Shown: positions 9,801-21,809 of the stretch, piece after piece
Layout of the letters: each line of letters opens with the position of its first letter
How positions within the stretch are numbered: position 1 is the stretch's first letter
Source of the DNA: Bifidobacterium oedipodis
Lineage (GTDB): Bacteria > Actinomycetota > Actinomycetes > Actinomycetales > Bifidobacteriaceae
NCBI RefSeq assembly: GCF_012932425.1
Contig: NZ_JAAIII010000002.1
Span: forward strand, 367,021-431,020
Length of the DNA: 64,000 bases
Direction of reading: 5' to 3'
Program-made: the position numbers and the translations under genes
Notes under the pieces: generated by a model
What the model was told of the DNA's origin: nothing
The model's database searches: none
What the model saw: only the letters and a program-made list of their open reading frames with translations

Positions 9801-12733
9801 GCACTGGTCTTCTTGCTCGTGACGACACCGTCGAACTCAGGCCCAACACCACCGCTACCGTGCCGGTGTTGCAGAATGATATCTACCCGCAAGGCAGCAA
9901 CGTCAGCCTTGCCAACCGGCTGGAAAGTCACGGAATCGACAAGGTGCGAGTGCAGGGCGACGCATTGGTGTTCGTCACGCCGGCTAACGCCGCCACCGCA
10001 TATATCGTCTATTCGATCACCGATCAGGCCGGGCTGAGCGATCAGGCAACGCTTACTGTGAATGTCGTGCCGGATGCCATTATCGAGCCTCCTACCGCTC
10101 ATGACTATCGTGTGCCGGCAGTCGCCACCATCGACAAAACATCGGTGGATGTGGATGTTTCGCCTTGGATAGCGAACCCTTCCGGCAGTCAGGACGAGCT
10201 TCAGGTCGAAATCCATCCCTCCGCGTCACTTGGTGCCCGAATCAACGACAGCAGCAATCCCACCATCATTACCGTGGATTTGGCCGAACAGGCCAGGGCC
10301 GTGCCCTATACGGTGACGAACACCACCTATGGTTTGTCATCCACCGCGTTCATTCACGTGCCAGCCTATGGAGTGTTCCCTCCAGTATTGCGTCCCAAAG
10401 CTCCGGCACTATTAGTTAATTCCCGCGATACCATCACCATCAATATCAACGATTATGTGCGTGTGGGTGCCGGTAAAACACCTTGTATCGAGCAGTCATC
10501 AGTGAGTGCCACCAAATCCGCCAATCTCGACTGGTATGTCAACGAAACCACGCTGCGATTCACTGCCGTCAACGATTATGCGGGCCCTGCTTCCATTACA
10601 TTCACCGTGACTGATGCGCCGGCGCATACGCGCGGCAATGCAATCGTCAATACTGCGACCCTGAGTCTGCCAATCACGATTATCGGGCGTGTGATTCCCC
10701 CACCTATCTTCTCCAGTCCCATCATCGATGTGGAGGTTGGCAGCCGAGATGTCACCGTTGATCTTGCCGCACTCACCCGTGCTCCCGTCGGCGTATATGC
10801 GGATGAACGGCAGTATTCATATGAGACGGGCACACCAACATCAAGCCAAATTACCGTGGAGACCAAGAAGTCCGGTATGCTGCGTATTTCCTCCCGACCG
10901 GATGCCATCGCTGGCACCATGGTTTCCATTCCCATTGCTATTCATTACGGTGCACACACGCTCGACGCAGGATTAACGGTACGCATCGTGGCATCCAGTC
11001 AACCGCTGCCGCGCGTCGCGGCCAAATCCGTTCGCCTACAAGCAGGATCGCAGGAAACAGTAGACATACTGGAGGATGCGTTCAATCCCTTCGAAGATAC
11101 ACCGTTGACTGTCACGGGCTGCATAGCAGATGACAATGCCAGATTTACTGTGAACTGTCCATCCTCCGGGCGCATCACCATCAATGCCAAAGCCGATATC
11201 GGCGCTTCCGCAAACCGCATACTGGTTAATGTGCGTGATGCTACCGGCACCCAAGACAGGCAGGTTACCGGTATCATCACCGTAACCGTTATCGACAAGC
11301 CAGCCTCTCCCCTGCTGTCACCAGTAACCGAAGAACCGCAGAATTCGACAGTGACCTTACATTGGACTGCCGCTTCGTCCAATGGCAGTCCCATACTCGA
11401 ATATCGAGTCGATTGGACCGGCTATGAGTCCGGCAGCCAATCCTGCGGCACTGCCACCTCATGCATCATCACCGGGCTGACCAATGGACAACGCTATACG
11501 TTCACTGTCACCGCCCGCAATGAGGTTGGGTGGTCTGCTCCATCTGCCGCCGTCATCGCCATGCCGGATGCCACACCGTCCGCCCCTACACAGGTGAGCA
11601 TCACAGCAAGCCTGCTGACAGCCACGGTCAGCTGGCATGCGCCGACCGGCAATGCCAGCCTTGCGGATCTCTACGAGGTGACGCTCACCGGTGTCGGCGA
11701 TACGCAAACGAAGCAGACCAGTGACACCAGTGCACGATTTGCTCTGAACAATACCGACATGCGTGATGGCATCACCGTGACAGCAACCGTACGCGCACGT
11801 AACCAAGTTGGCTGGAGTGCCGTATCTGTTCCTGCCGCACCAACACCGGTGTGGGGCAATCCTGAAGCACCAACGTTGAACGTAACCAACGACGACACGC
11901 TGGTCACCGTCACAGCTTCAGCCACCAATACCCGAAATGCCGGGTGTGAGAGCATCACTATCGAAGGCGAGCAGATACGGGACACTGTCGCCTGTGCTCG
12001 GGGCTCAACATCATTCACCATCGATGAGAGTCTGCTCAACACCGCTACCCTCACGTTCACAGCCCGTATGAATCCAAAGCGTGAAGCGACATCTCCTACC
12101 AGCAAACCGGTATCGTTCCGCCCCACATATGCCATCCAGTCACCAGGCAACGTGTATACCATCGGTTCAGGCAATACCTGCACTGTGCATTGGACCAAAC
12201 GGGGGCGAGCGCAACAATTCATCGTCTCTGCGGACGGTTTCGACGGGCCAGTCACCGTGTCAGGCAACTCATACGGATTTGTTATGGCACCATGGTCCAC
12301 CTGTACCGGCGGCGAAGTTACACAAGTGTTCAATGGCACCGCCAGCACGGCCATACGTGGAGGCCCGCGCAATGGCGCACCATACGTCTACAAGGTCACA
12401 GCCCATATCGTTTCGCCTTTAGCACTGACTTGGCATGAGACGAATCCGAACATCATCATCGTGGGAGGAGGCAGCGTCAATACTTATGGCCAGCCGGCAA
12501 CCATACGCATCACCATCAACGGCAGGGCATTCGCCTGGCAAGGCTCCACGCTGGATGTTTCCGGCCTGCCCTTTGCGGAAGACGGCACGTATCGGTGGCA
12601 GGTCTCAGTCACAGGATCCGATCCTGCGCTGAACGCGGTTTCGGGAACCGGTGCCGTCGCCGGAACTCGATATGTGCCGGAACCTGTTACGCCACCTGAA
12701 GAAGGAGACCCCGATGAATCCGAAACCGAATAA
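6860..12733 (+). CDS. fn3: Giant surface protein with Ig/cadherin-like repeats and two fibronectin type III domains (PFNA Fn3)
   Basis: A 1957-residue protein with a basic cytoplasmic N-terminus (HRRSPRHNRRQ), one transmembrane helix at about residues 18-42 and a long extracellular part. Residues about 45-400 may form a propeller-like domain. Then come many repeats with the pattern of bacterial Ig/cadherin-like domains (for example NDVDPLGG, VLQNDIYPQG), and two fibronectin type III domains at about 1478-1663, each with the WTAASSNGSP / NEVGWSAPS type signature. A C-terminal domain of about 290 residues is unassigned. The ATG at 6860 follows CTAGGGAG, 71 nt after the kinase stop. Its end overlaps the moxR start by 20 nt. 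Published work on the B. longum homologue reports that a fragment with the two Fn3 domains binds human TNF-alpha; that is literature knowledge, not visible here. Confidence 0.93.
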   Translation: MVTQRRAHRRSPRHNRRQWIVPALALALMIALACAAMLVSVITRNHVALDDGTVWITSLANGKAARFNVRNRQTDATISSSASRFDILQHGAGTVLIEPNKASSIKASTVAFDGESSLSNGISCAMGGTTIACINPRSGNVWTGTVDAMETMSPSRDAPRIRLGDDGRIAVTHTGHVYGYRPADGTVLLVDGHRVRSTTTIASLSNGNRQPADSFTVVSGTPAITSGNEIILASGRLSIDTQDSLVLQNPPIDDMQSGWLAAVSSQGVAVVDLARPATPTIEFLLSGHSADPAQPVSANGCVHAAFSQSAHNYIRLCSPDIHEASFQTLKSITPTSALVFRANHRQVVLNDVTDGDVWHPEESSDTIAIQWNHTPDNQADDGNAQSDSAQTSGEFAQTCSQSSAPISAEDDAFGVRSGSALILDVLRNDQQSDCSVLRISAVGAPSNPDVRIMPIYHGRYLQMDAFAASSGEVRFTYDITDGRGQSDTANVTVTLSSTGNQAPAQFDIPPEISVEQAASVSYNILGGFADPDGDAMTLASATVLNTDQAQVSVRADGKLTFHSAAMTSGRASVQVVVSDGQLTGTGMVYFTVKPADTLPALLDPILVAAPPNTDVTVDLSAYVHATSAQQVQLTSVSPPDGVTADMKQASMTITVRAANHGTHYVAYTVAQGTIPATGLIRFEAQPSSGQAAKPVTANDVALLDADGNAIVEPLSNDVDPLGGALALVSADVPADCAIRVALAERRRVIITARQLPEQPVTLTYTAANAAGNTTGVIVVHPPALVVSDNALQARDITLSVRTGGIVSADVLDYVAGDDVRLDSSLSIDETQFRGLVFVSGNTVRYQAGDEAGVFRAIYTVRDGYGNTSSATIEFNVHQRDAEHKTPPTPHPVTAQVAAGYTVRIDIPLTGIDTDGDDVQLLGLGNIAPQLGRISEVGSDYLLYEAYPDSSGTDSFSYAVEDWVGQRAQANISVAVFQSTASTGLLARDDTVELRPNTTATVPVLQNDIYPQGSNVSLANRLESHGIDKVRVQGDALVFVTPANAATAYIVYSITDQAGLSDQATLTVNVVPDAIIEPPTAHDYRVPAVATIDKTSVDVDVSPWIANPSGSQDELQVEIHPSASLGARINDSSNPTIITVDLAEQARAVPYTVTNTTYGLSSTAFIHVPAYGVFPPVLRPKAPALLVNSRDTITININDYVRVGAGKTPCIEQSSVSATKSANLDWYVNETTLRFTAVNDYAGPASITFTVTDAPAHTRGNAIVNTATLSLPITIIGRVIPPPIFSSPIIDVEVGSRDVTVDLAALTRAPVGVYADERQYSYETGTPTSSQITVETKKSGMLRISSRPDAIAGTMVSIPIAIHYGAHTLDAGLTVRIVASSQPLPRVAAKSVRLQAGSQETVDILEDAFNPFEDTPLTVTGCIADDNARFTVNCPSSGRITINAKADIGASANRILVNVRDATGTQDRQVTGIITVTVIDKPASPLLSPVTEEPQNSTVTLHWTAASSNGSPILEYRVDWTGYESGSQSCGTATSCIITGLTNGQRYTFTVTARNEVGWSAPSAAVIAMPDATPSAPTQVSITASLLTATVSWHAPTGNASLADLYEVTLTGVGDTQTKQTSDTSARFALNNTDMRDGITVTATVRARNQVGWSAVSVPAAPTPVWGNPEAPTLNVTNDDTLVTVTASATNTRNAGCESITIEGEQIRDTVACARGSTSFTIDESLLNTATLTFTARMNPKREATSPTSKPVSFRPTYAIQSPGNVYTIGSGNTCTVHWTKRGRAQQFIVSADGFDGPVTVSGNSYGFVMAPWSTCTGGEVTQVFNGTASTAIRGGPRNGAPYVYKVTAHIVSPLALTWHETNPNIIIVGGGSVNTYGQPATIRITINGRAFAWQGSTLDVSGLPFAEDGTYRWQVSVTGSDPALNAVSGTGAVAGTRYVPEPVTPPEEGDPDESETE

Positions 12734-13880
12734 TGGCATGCCGTTATCCGATATCGCGTTGTCGTCTGATGCCACTCGGTTATCCGATGTCACGATAGTA
12801 TCCGACGCCACGATAGTATCTGACACCACAATGGTTTCCCATGCTGCTCAGCTGTCCGACGCCACACTGTTGTCCAGCACAAGGCAGTCCACCGCTATCC
12901 CGCCGCCTGCCATGAGTATCGCTGCCTTTCAGCGACGATTCGCGGATATATGCGACACCATAGGCACGGTGGTGGTAGGCAAACCGTTGCCAATCAAGCG
13001 CTGCGTCACAACGTTGATCGCGGGCGGCCATATCCTGATCGAAGATGATCCGGGAACCGGCAAAACCCAATTGGCGCGCGGATTGGCGAATGCCATCGCC
13101 ACCAGCTTCAAACGAATCCAATTCACCCCGGATCTGCTGCCCTCCGATGTGATCGGCGCAACCATTTGGAACCAGCACGCCAGCGGATTCGAGTTTCGCC
13201 CCGGCCCGATTTTTGCTTCCATCGTGCTCGCGGATGAAATCAACCGTGCTTCGGCGAAAACACAATCCGCCCTGCTGGAGGTTATGGAGGAGCGCACTGT
13301 AACCGTCGATGGCATTACGCATGCCGTGCCACAACCTTTTATGGTGCTTGCCACCCAGAACCCCGTCGAGCAACTCGGCACATACCGGCTGCCTGAGGCA
13401 CAAATGGATCGGTTTGTGATGACAACCGGCATTGGTCACCCCAGTCATGACAACGCAATCGATATTCTGACGGATTTGGATTGTATGGATCGCGCACAAA
13501 CCGTACGTCCAGTAATCGATGTGGATGAACTACTGCTCATGCGCCAGGCGATGCGCGACGTATATATCGATGACGCTATTCGCGACTACATCGTGCGCTT
13601 AACCGAAGCCACCCGTCATCATCAGCACATCGCCGCAGGCGCCTCCATGCGCGGTGCTCTGGCCATGGCTCGTTGCGCCCGCATTTGGGCGGCCTCGGAT
13701 GCCAGAAGCTATGTGCTGCCCGATGACATCAAAGAGCTTGCGCCAGCGGTGTTCACGCATCGCATCAGATTAAGTGCAGAGGCGAAATTCAACGATATCA
13801 ACACTGGTGAACTGCTCGATGAAATTCTCGACACCGTACCTGTTCCACTATCCGGCCACGCGCAAAGGAGCAGCAGATGA
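12714..13880 (+). CDS. MoxR-family AAA+ ATPase (PFNA operon)
   Basis: A 388-residue AAA_3/MoxR ATPase, a chaperone-like family usually acting with DUF58 and membrane partners. Walker A is DDPGTGKT, Walker B LADEINRA, followed by the sensor region VLATQNPVEQLGTY and a C-terminal lid. The ATG at 12714 is preceded by GAAGGAG and lies inside the end of fn3 (20-nt overlap). The stop overlaps the next start as ATGA. Residues about 11-58, before the ATPase domain, are eight hexapeptide-like repeats of the form [LV]SDxTx, which are not part of the family and look like a recent expansion. Confidence 0.93.
   Translation: MNPKPNNGMPLSDIALSSDATRLSDVTIVSDATIVSDTTMVSHAAQLSDATLLSSTRQSTAIPPPAMSIAAFQRRFADICDTIGTVVVGKPLPIKRCVTTLIAGGHILIEDDPGTGKTQLARGLANAIATSFKRIQFTPDLLPSDVIGATIWNQHASGFEFRPGPIFASIVLADEINRASAKTQSALLEVMEERTVTVDGITHAVPQPFMVLATQNPVEQLGTYRLPEAQMDRFVMTTGIGHPSHDNAIDILTDLDCMDRAQTVRPVIDVDELLLMRQAMRDVYIDDAIRDYIVRLTEATRHHQHIAAGASMRGALAMARCARIWAASDARSYVLPDDIKELAPAVFTHRIRLSAEAKFNDINTGELLDEILDTVPVPLSGHAQRSSR
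12740..12888 (+). repeat. Degenerate 18-bp tandem repeats encoding a hexapeptide array
   Basis: The 5' part of the moxR-like gene consists of imperfect 18-bp units (for example GTATCCGACGCCACGATA), giving LSDVTI VSDATI VSDTTM VSHAAQ LSDATL. The best conserved units lie at 12780-12835. They keep the reading frame, so changes in copy number would only lengthen or shorten the N-terminal tail. Confidence 0.6.
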
Positions 13881-15151
13881 ATCTCACCGCACTGCTCAGT
13901 TTCACCCGCACACCGCATCCCCGATACATCACGCGCAGGCAATGCGCGACGCGCGAGCAATCAGGTGACGCAGACATAGCCCGACGTTGGCGAAAACTCT
14001 TCGTTTGTCTTATCGCACCACTTTCGCCAGTGGGATGGGCCACAATCGCGCTATGCGTCTGTTCGTTCGCTTTCTTCCCGTGGCTCGGCTGGCAGGAGAT
14101 CCTAGCCTGTGGGCTGACAGCATTGCTGATGCTGCTGACTGGCGTGGCACTAGCCATGGGCAATACCAAATTCGATGCTTCGATGGCACTTTCCGATCAT
14201 CATCTTGCCATCGGAGACACGCTATCGATAACTGTGACTTTCACGAATGCCGGCAAGCGATCTACGACAAAAGCCCAAGCGAATCTGTGCCTTGGCACAG
14301 ATACAACCACATTCGTTATTCCCCGCATGCAATCAGTCCAACAGCACCAAACCACAGTGTTTTGGAACGCCAAACATCGCACTGTGCTCGCTGTGGGTCC
14401 GCTGCTGGCATGCAAGGCGGATCCACTGGGCTTAATCCGCCGCAACACCACACTGGTTAAGGCGACCACCGTATGTGTGCACCCTGAAATTCTGATGCTG
14501 GACACGTTTGATATCGGCACGATCAGGGATTTGGAAGGCCTTGCCAGCAAGCGGATTGTGGATGACGATCTGGAATTCCATGGATTGCGCGAGTATGCGC
14601 ACGGCGATGACATCCGCAATATCCACTGGCTCAGCTCCGCCAAACACAGCACGCCAATGCTGCGTCAATTCGAAGCTACGAACAGGGCCGATATTGTTAT
14701 CGGTCTCAACACGGACGCACAAGGCTATGCCACTGCCGAAGAATTCGAATTGGCGGTCAGTATATTCGCTTCGATTGGTGTCTCCTGTATTTCAGCCAGC
14801 CAATCACTCATCGCCTATGCAGGGGCATTGCGCCTGAACACGTGCGCCACCGTAGATTTTCTTGATGCCACCAGCGGCATTGCTATGAGCCAGGAATCAA
14901 GCATCTCCACATATATCGCAACGATGACTCAGCATGGCAACGACGTCTCTGCAATGCTGACGGTTATCGGATCAGGCGAAACAGATGAAGCCGTCACAAC
15001 CATGGCATGCGCCTTGCCGAGGCAGGTATACCGCATTGTGGTGCGCATGCGCCGAAACGCCTCATGCGCCATATCGCATTGCGAGGGATATATGGTGGCC
15101 ACCGTTGGCGCATTAGGTGATCTGCCCCGTGTTATGGGAGCAATACCATGA
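13877..15151 (+). CDS. DUF58 domain membrane protein (PFNA operon)
   Basis: A 424-residue protein with two hydrophobic segments near the N-terminus (about residues 38-93: LIAPLSPVGWATIALCVCSF and ILACGLTALLMLLTGVALAM) followed by the conserved DUF58 core, including LEFHGLREYAHGDDIRNIHW around residue 235 and a von Willebrand A-like fold to the C-terminus. DUF58 proteins are the usual partners of MoxR ATPases. The start overlaps the moxR stop (ATGA) and the stop overlaps the transglutaminase-like gene in the same way, so equal expression is expected. Confidence 0.92.
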   Translation: MNLTALLSFTRTPHPRYITRRQCATREQSGDADIARRWRKLFVCLIAPLSPVGWATIALCVCSFAFFPWLGWQEILACGLTALLMLLTGVALAMGNTKFDASMALSDHHLAIGDTLSITVTFTNAGKRSTTKAQANLCLGTDTTTFVIPRMQSVQQHQTTVFWNAKHRTVLAVGPLLACKADPLGLIRRNTTLVKATTVCVHPEILMLDTFDIGTIRDLEGLASKRIVDDDLEFHGLREYAHGDDIRNIHWLSSAKHSTPMLRQFEATNRADIVIGLNTDAQGYATAEEFELAVSIFASIGVSCISASQSLIAYAGALRLNTCATVDFLDATSGIAMSQESSISTYIATMTQHGNDVSAMLTVIGSGETDEAVTTMACALPRQVYRIVVRMRRNASCAISHCEGYMVATVGALGDLPRVMGAIP

Positions 15152-17457
15152 GCGGTTCCGCAGTTTCCCCTATGTTCGTTCCTTCCACACCGCCAACCGG
15201 TCGATCTGCACCAGCAGCCAGCCTGTCTGCAACCGTCAGCGAGCGCATCGCGAGCTTGGCAGCAATCACAGTGATGATGCTTTGCGCCGAGGCGAATCTG
15301 TGCGACGTGTATGCCGATACTGCACGATGGCTTGTTGTCATTTTCATGTCCACAGCTTTGGGGCTTGCTGCCGCAGTTTGTGTTTGGAGCCGCGCAGGCT
15401 GGCTGTCGTTAGTGGTTATGTCCATTGGCCAACTGCTGCTCGGACCGGCAATCACAATGGGCCCACGTTTCTGGGAGTATGGGATTGCTGCCGTAGCGGA
15501 ATCATTCAAGGTGATTATCGCCGTCGCTCCTCCGATAGGAACCGATAATGGCAGCCTGATGGCAGCGTGGACTATTGGACTGTGGCTTACGTTCATGGCA
15601 GGAATATGCGCATTGCACACCAGCCGAATCATGGCCTTGATGTCAGCATTGCCTTTGGGTGTGGCTTTGGCCGTCTGCGCATTGTTGGGCACAACAGACG
15701 GTTGGTATCGCGTACCTTGCGGCATTGTGTTCGCCGTTACATTGATGCTCTGGTGGGCAGTTAGGCTGGGAACGCTGGCTGCTGGCCGTCTGGTCGCCAT
15801 CGTGGCAACACTATGCTGTACAGCGGTCGTAACGTGGTGCTGCACCGGTTTGTTGACAACGCATCGTTTGGTGCTGCGAGATCATTACGTTCCGCCATTC
15901 AGCAAACAGAGCCTGTCCAGTCCGCTCAGCGGCATGCGATCATATGTTGCCCGGCATCGCGATGATGCGTTGCTCAGTGTCACTGGCCTGCCTGCCGGGG
16001 TGCCGGTGCGTCTGGCAGTTATGGACCGCTTCGATGGTTCGGTGTGGAATTTGTCGGATCAGGCTGCGGATTTTCGACGTGCCGGCGCCGCCCTGTCTAC
16101 ACATGTGTCGGGCGAGACTTTTGAGGCGCTGTTCACTGTGGAATCCGATTTCGAAGAACTGTGGCTGCCGTTAGCAGGTGATCCCATTACCGTGGATTTC
16201 AATTCCACAGCTGTGTCCCCAAACTGGTATGTCAATGCTGATACTGGTGCCGCCCTGATTGCCAATGGGCTGACGGAGGGCTTTTCCTATACCGAATCTG
16301 GCGTCGCTGCTCCCGCACCTGATCATCGACGTATCGCAAAAGCACAGGCGGAACTGGTTCATCAACCCGAGTCCCACGATGTTCCCGATGTGGTAGGCGA
16401 ATGGGCTGTCTCCATCACATCAGGTAATTCAACTGCGGGTGCCGCGGCCCTCGCATTGGAACAGACCTTGCGCGATGCCGGATGGTTTTCCCATGGACTA
16501 GATGGTGATTATCCGTCGGCCGCCGGCCATGGCAGTTATCGCATCAACTCGTTGCTCAGCGGTGACGCCATGGTGGGAGACAGTGAACAATATGCTTCGG
16601 CCATGGCGTTGATGGCTCGGGAAGTAGGATTGTCATCGCGTGTGGTTTTAGGATTTCCCAATAATGCGAATACAACAGCTAACGAATCCGAATCTGATTC
16701 CAAAGAGCCGGTCACGTTCACTGGAGAGGATCTCGCCGCTTGGGTGGAAATCAAGTTGCGGGGATTGGGGTGGGTTGCGTTCTATCCGACACCAGATGCC
16801 AGCAAGATTCCCGATGATCATGAGCAGTTGAGTCCGCCGAACCCTCGTACGCTGATCCGCCAACCGCCAGTGCCATTAGTCGATCCGCTGCGTGACGAAT
16901 TGCGGGTTACTGGCGAAAGCACCATTGCGGGATCTCCAGCCGTCCCTGATATACCGACTCCTGCACCACCAGTGTGGCGGCATGTCGCATATATTGCGGT
17001 GATTGTGTCCAGCCCATTATGGGTGATGGCGTGCATCGGCGCAATCATCATCGCATGTAAAGCCGTGATGCTAGCCATGGCGCGAACTCGGGGCGATGGC
17101 AGCGACCGCATGACTGCAGGCTGGAGAGCCGTGGCAGTGTTGGCCGCGCAATGTGGCATCAGCGTGCATGGCACACGTCGTGAGCAGGCCTCGCATATCG
17201 CCCATGCCCTAGCCATTCATCAGCAAACGGTATGTCTTCTCGCATCCGACGCAGATTACGCTGCATTTTCCGGCCGGCCCATCACTAAGGAACAAGCTGC
17301 AACGTATTGGCATGGTGTCACACGCATGCGTTGTGCAATGTTGCGTGCACTGCCTCGAATGCGCCGCATCAAAGCACGAGTCTCGTTACGCGGGCAACTG
17401 GCTCTGCTTGCCGATCGTCATATCCGCCCGCCGCCCATATGTCGCAAGTCCCGGTAA
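15148..17457 (+). CDS. tgm: Transglutaminase-like membrane protein with degenerate catalytic triad (PFNA Tgm)
   Basis: A 769-residue TgpA-like protein: about six transmembrane helices in the first 240 residues, an extracellular transglutaminase-like fold, one more transmembrane helix near 611-640 and a cytoplasmic tail. The core motifs align with the family, but the catalytic residues are changed. The Cys position is Ser479 (GDSEQYAS), the His position is Ala530 (LAAWVEI) and the Asp position is Tyr546 (FYPTPD). It is therefore probably a structural or binding protein rather than an active crosslinking enzyme. It is the last gene of the operon, coupled by ATGA to DUF58. A fold-only role is inference; the substitutions are read directly. 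Confidence 0.9.
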   Translation: MSGSAVSPMFVPSTPPTGRSAPAASLSATVSERIASLAAITVMMLCAEANLCDVYADTARWLVVIFMSTALGLAAAVCVWSRAGWLSLVVMSIGQLLLGPAITMGPRFWEYGIAAVAESFKVIIAVAPPIGTDNGSLMAAWTIGLWLTFMAGICALHTSRIMALMSALPLGVALAVCALLGTTDGWYRVPCGIVFAVTLMLWWAVRLGTLAAGRLVAIVATLCCTAVVTWCCTGLLTTHRLVLRDHYVPPFSKQSLSSPLSGMRSYVARHRDDALLSVTGLPAGVPVRLAVMDRFDGSVWNLSDQAADFRRAGAALSTHVSGETFEALFTVESDFEELWLPLAGDPITVDFNSTAVSPNWYVNADTGAALIANGLTEGFSYTESGVAAPAPDHRRIAKAQAELVHQPESHDVPDVVGEWAVSITSGNSTAGAAALALEQTLRDAGWFSHGLDGDYPSAAGHGSYRINSLLSGDAMVGDSEQYASAMALMAREVGLSSRVVLGFPNNANTTANESESDSKEPVTFTGEDLAAWVEIKLRGLGWVAFYPTPDASKIPDDHEQLSPPNPRTLIRQPPVPLVDPLRDELRVTGESTIAGSPAVPDIPTPAPPVWRHVAYIAVIVSSPLWVMACIGAIIIACKAVMLAMARTRGDGSDRMTAGWRAVAVLAAQCGISVHGTRREQASHIAHALAIHQQTVCLLASDADYAAFSGRPITKEQAATYWHGVTRMRCAMLRALPRMRRIKARVSLRGQLALLADRHIRPPPICRKSR

Positions 17458-17493
17458 GGCGAGCACCATTGCGAATCCATCGTAAGAACCGTC

Positions 17494-17541
17494 GCAAGGA
17501 TTATTGCAAGGATTATTGCAAGGACTATTGCAAGAGCCATC
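17494..17541. repeat. 12-bp tandem repeat
   Basis: GCAAGGATTATT occurs at 17494-17505 and 17506-17517, followed by GCAAGGACTATT and a degraded fourth copy. It lies between the convergent transglutaminase-like gene and rpoC, upstream of the rpoC terminator hairpin. Confidence 0.85.
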
Positions 17542-17561
17542 ACGCACTGGAGATACATCAT

Positions 17562-17597
17562 AAAAAGGGTCTGAAACCCTTTCGGATTTCAGACCCT
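17562..17597 (-). terminator. Rho-independent terminator of rpoC
   Basis: An 11-bp stem (AGGGTCTGAAA with TTTCAGACCCT) and a 10-nt loop is followed on the minus strand by TTTT. It lies 72 nt past the rpoC stop codon and ends the rpoBC transcript. Confidence 0.88.
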
Positions 17598-17668
17598 CAC
17601 AGATGTGCACGGCCTTGCACAATCAACCAACATCAATGTGGTTGCTTGCGTGTTTGGCCGTATGCGGA

Positions 17669-21706
<4,038 letters not shown>

Positions 21707-21756
21707 TTGTTAATCCGTTTCTGTTGAAAATATTTCGTTCACGCTTGTGTCCGGGC

Positions 21757-21798
21757 CGGGCTGGCCGTGCGCGCCTCATGAGGGGCACGGCCAGCCCG
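21757..21798 (-). promoter_or_regulatory. Long hairpin between rpoB and rpoC
   Basis: CGGGCTGGCCGTGC (21757-21770) and GCACGGCCAGCCCG (21785-21798) form a perfect 14-bp stem with a 14-nt loop in the 103-nt gap between rpoB and rpoC. No T-run follows on the minus strand, so it is not a standard terminator. It may act in RNA processing, partial attenuation or mRNA stability. Confidence 0.7.
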
Positions 21799-21809
21799 AT
21801 CCCGTGGGA

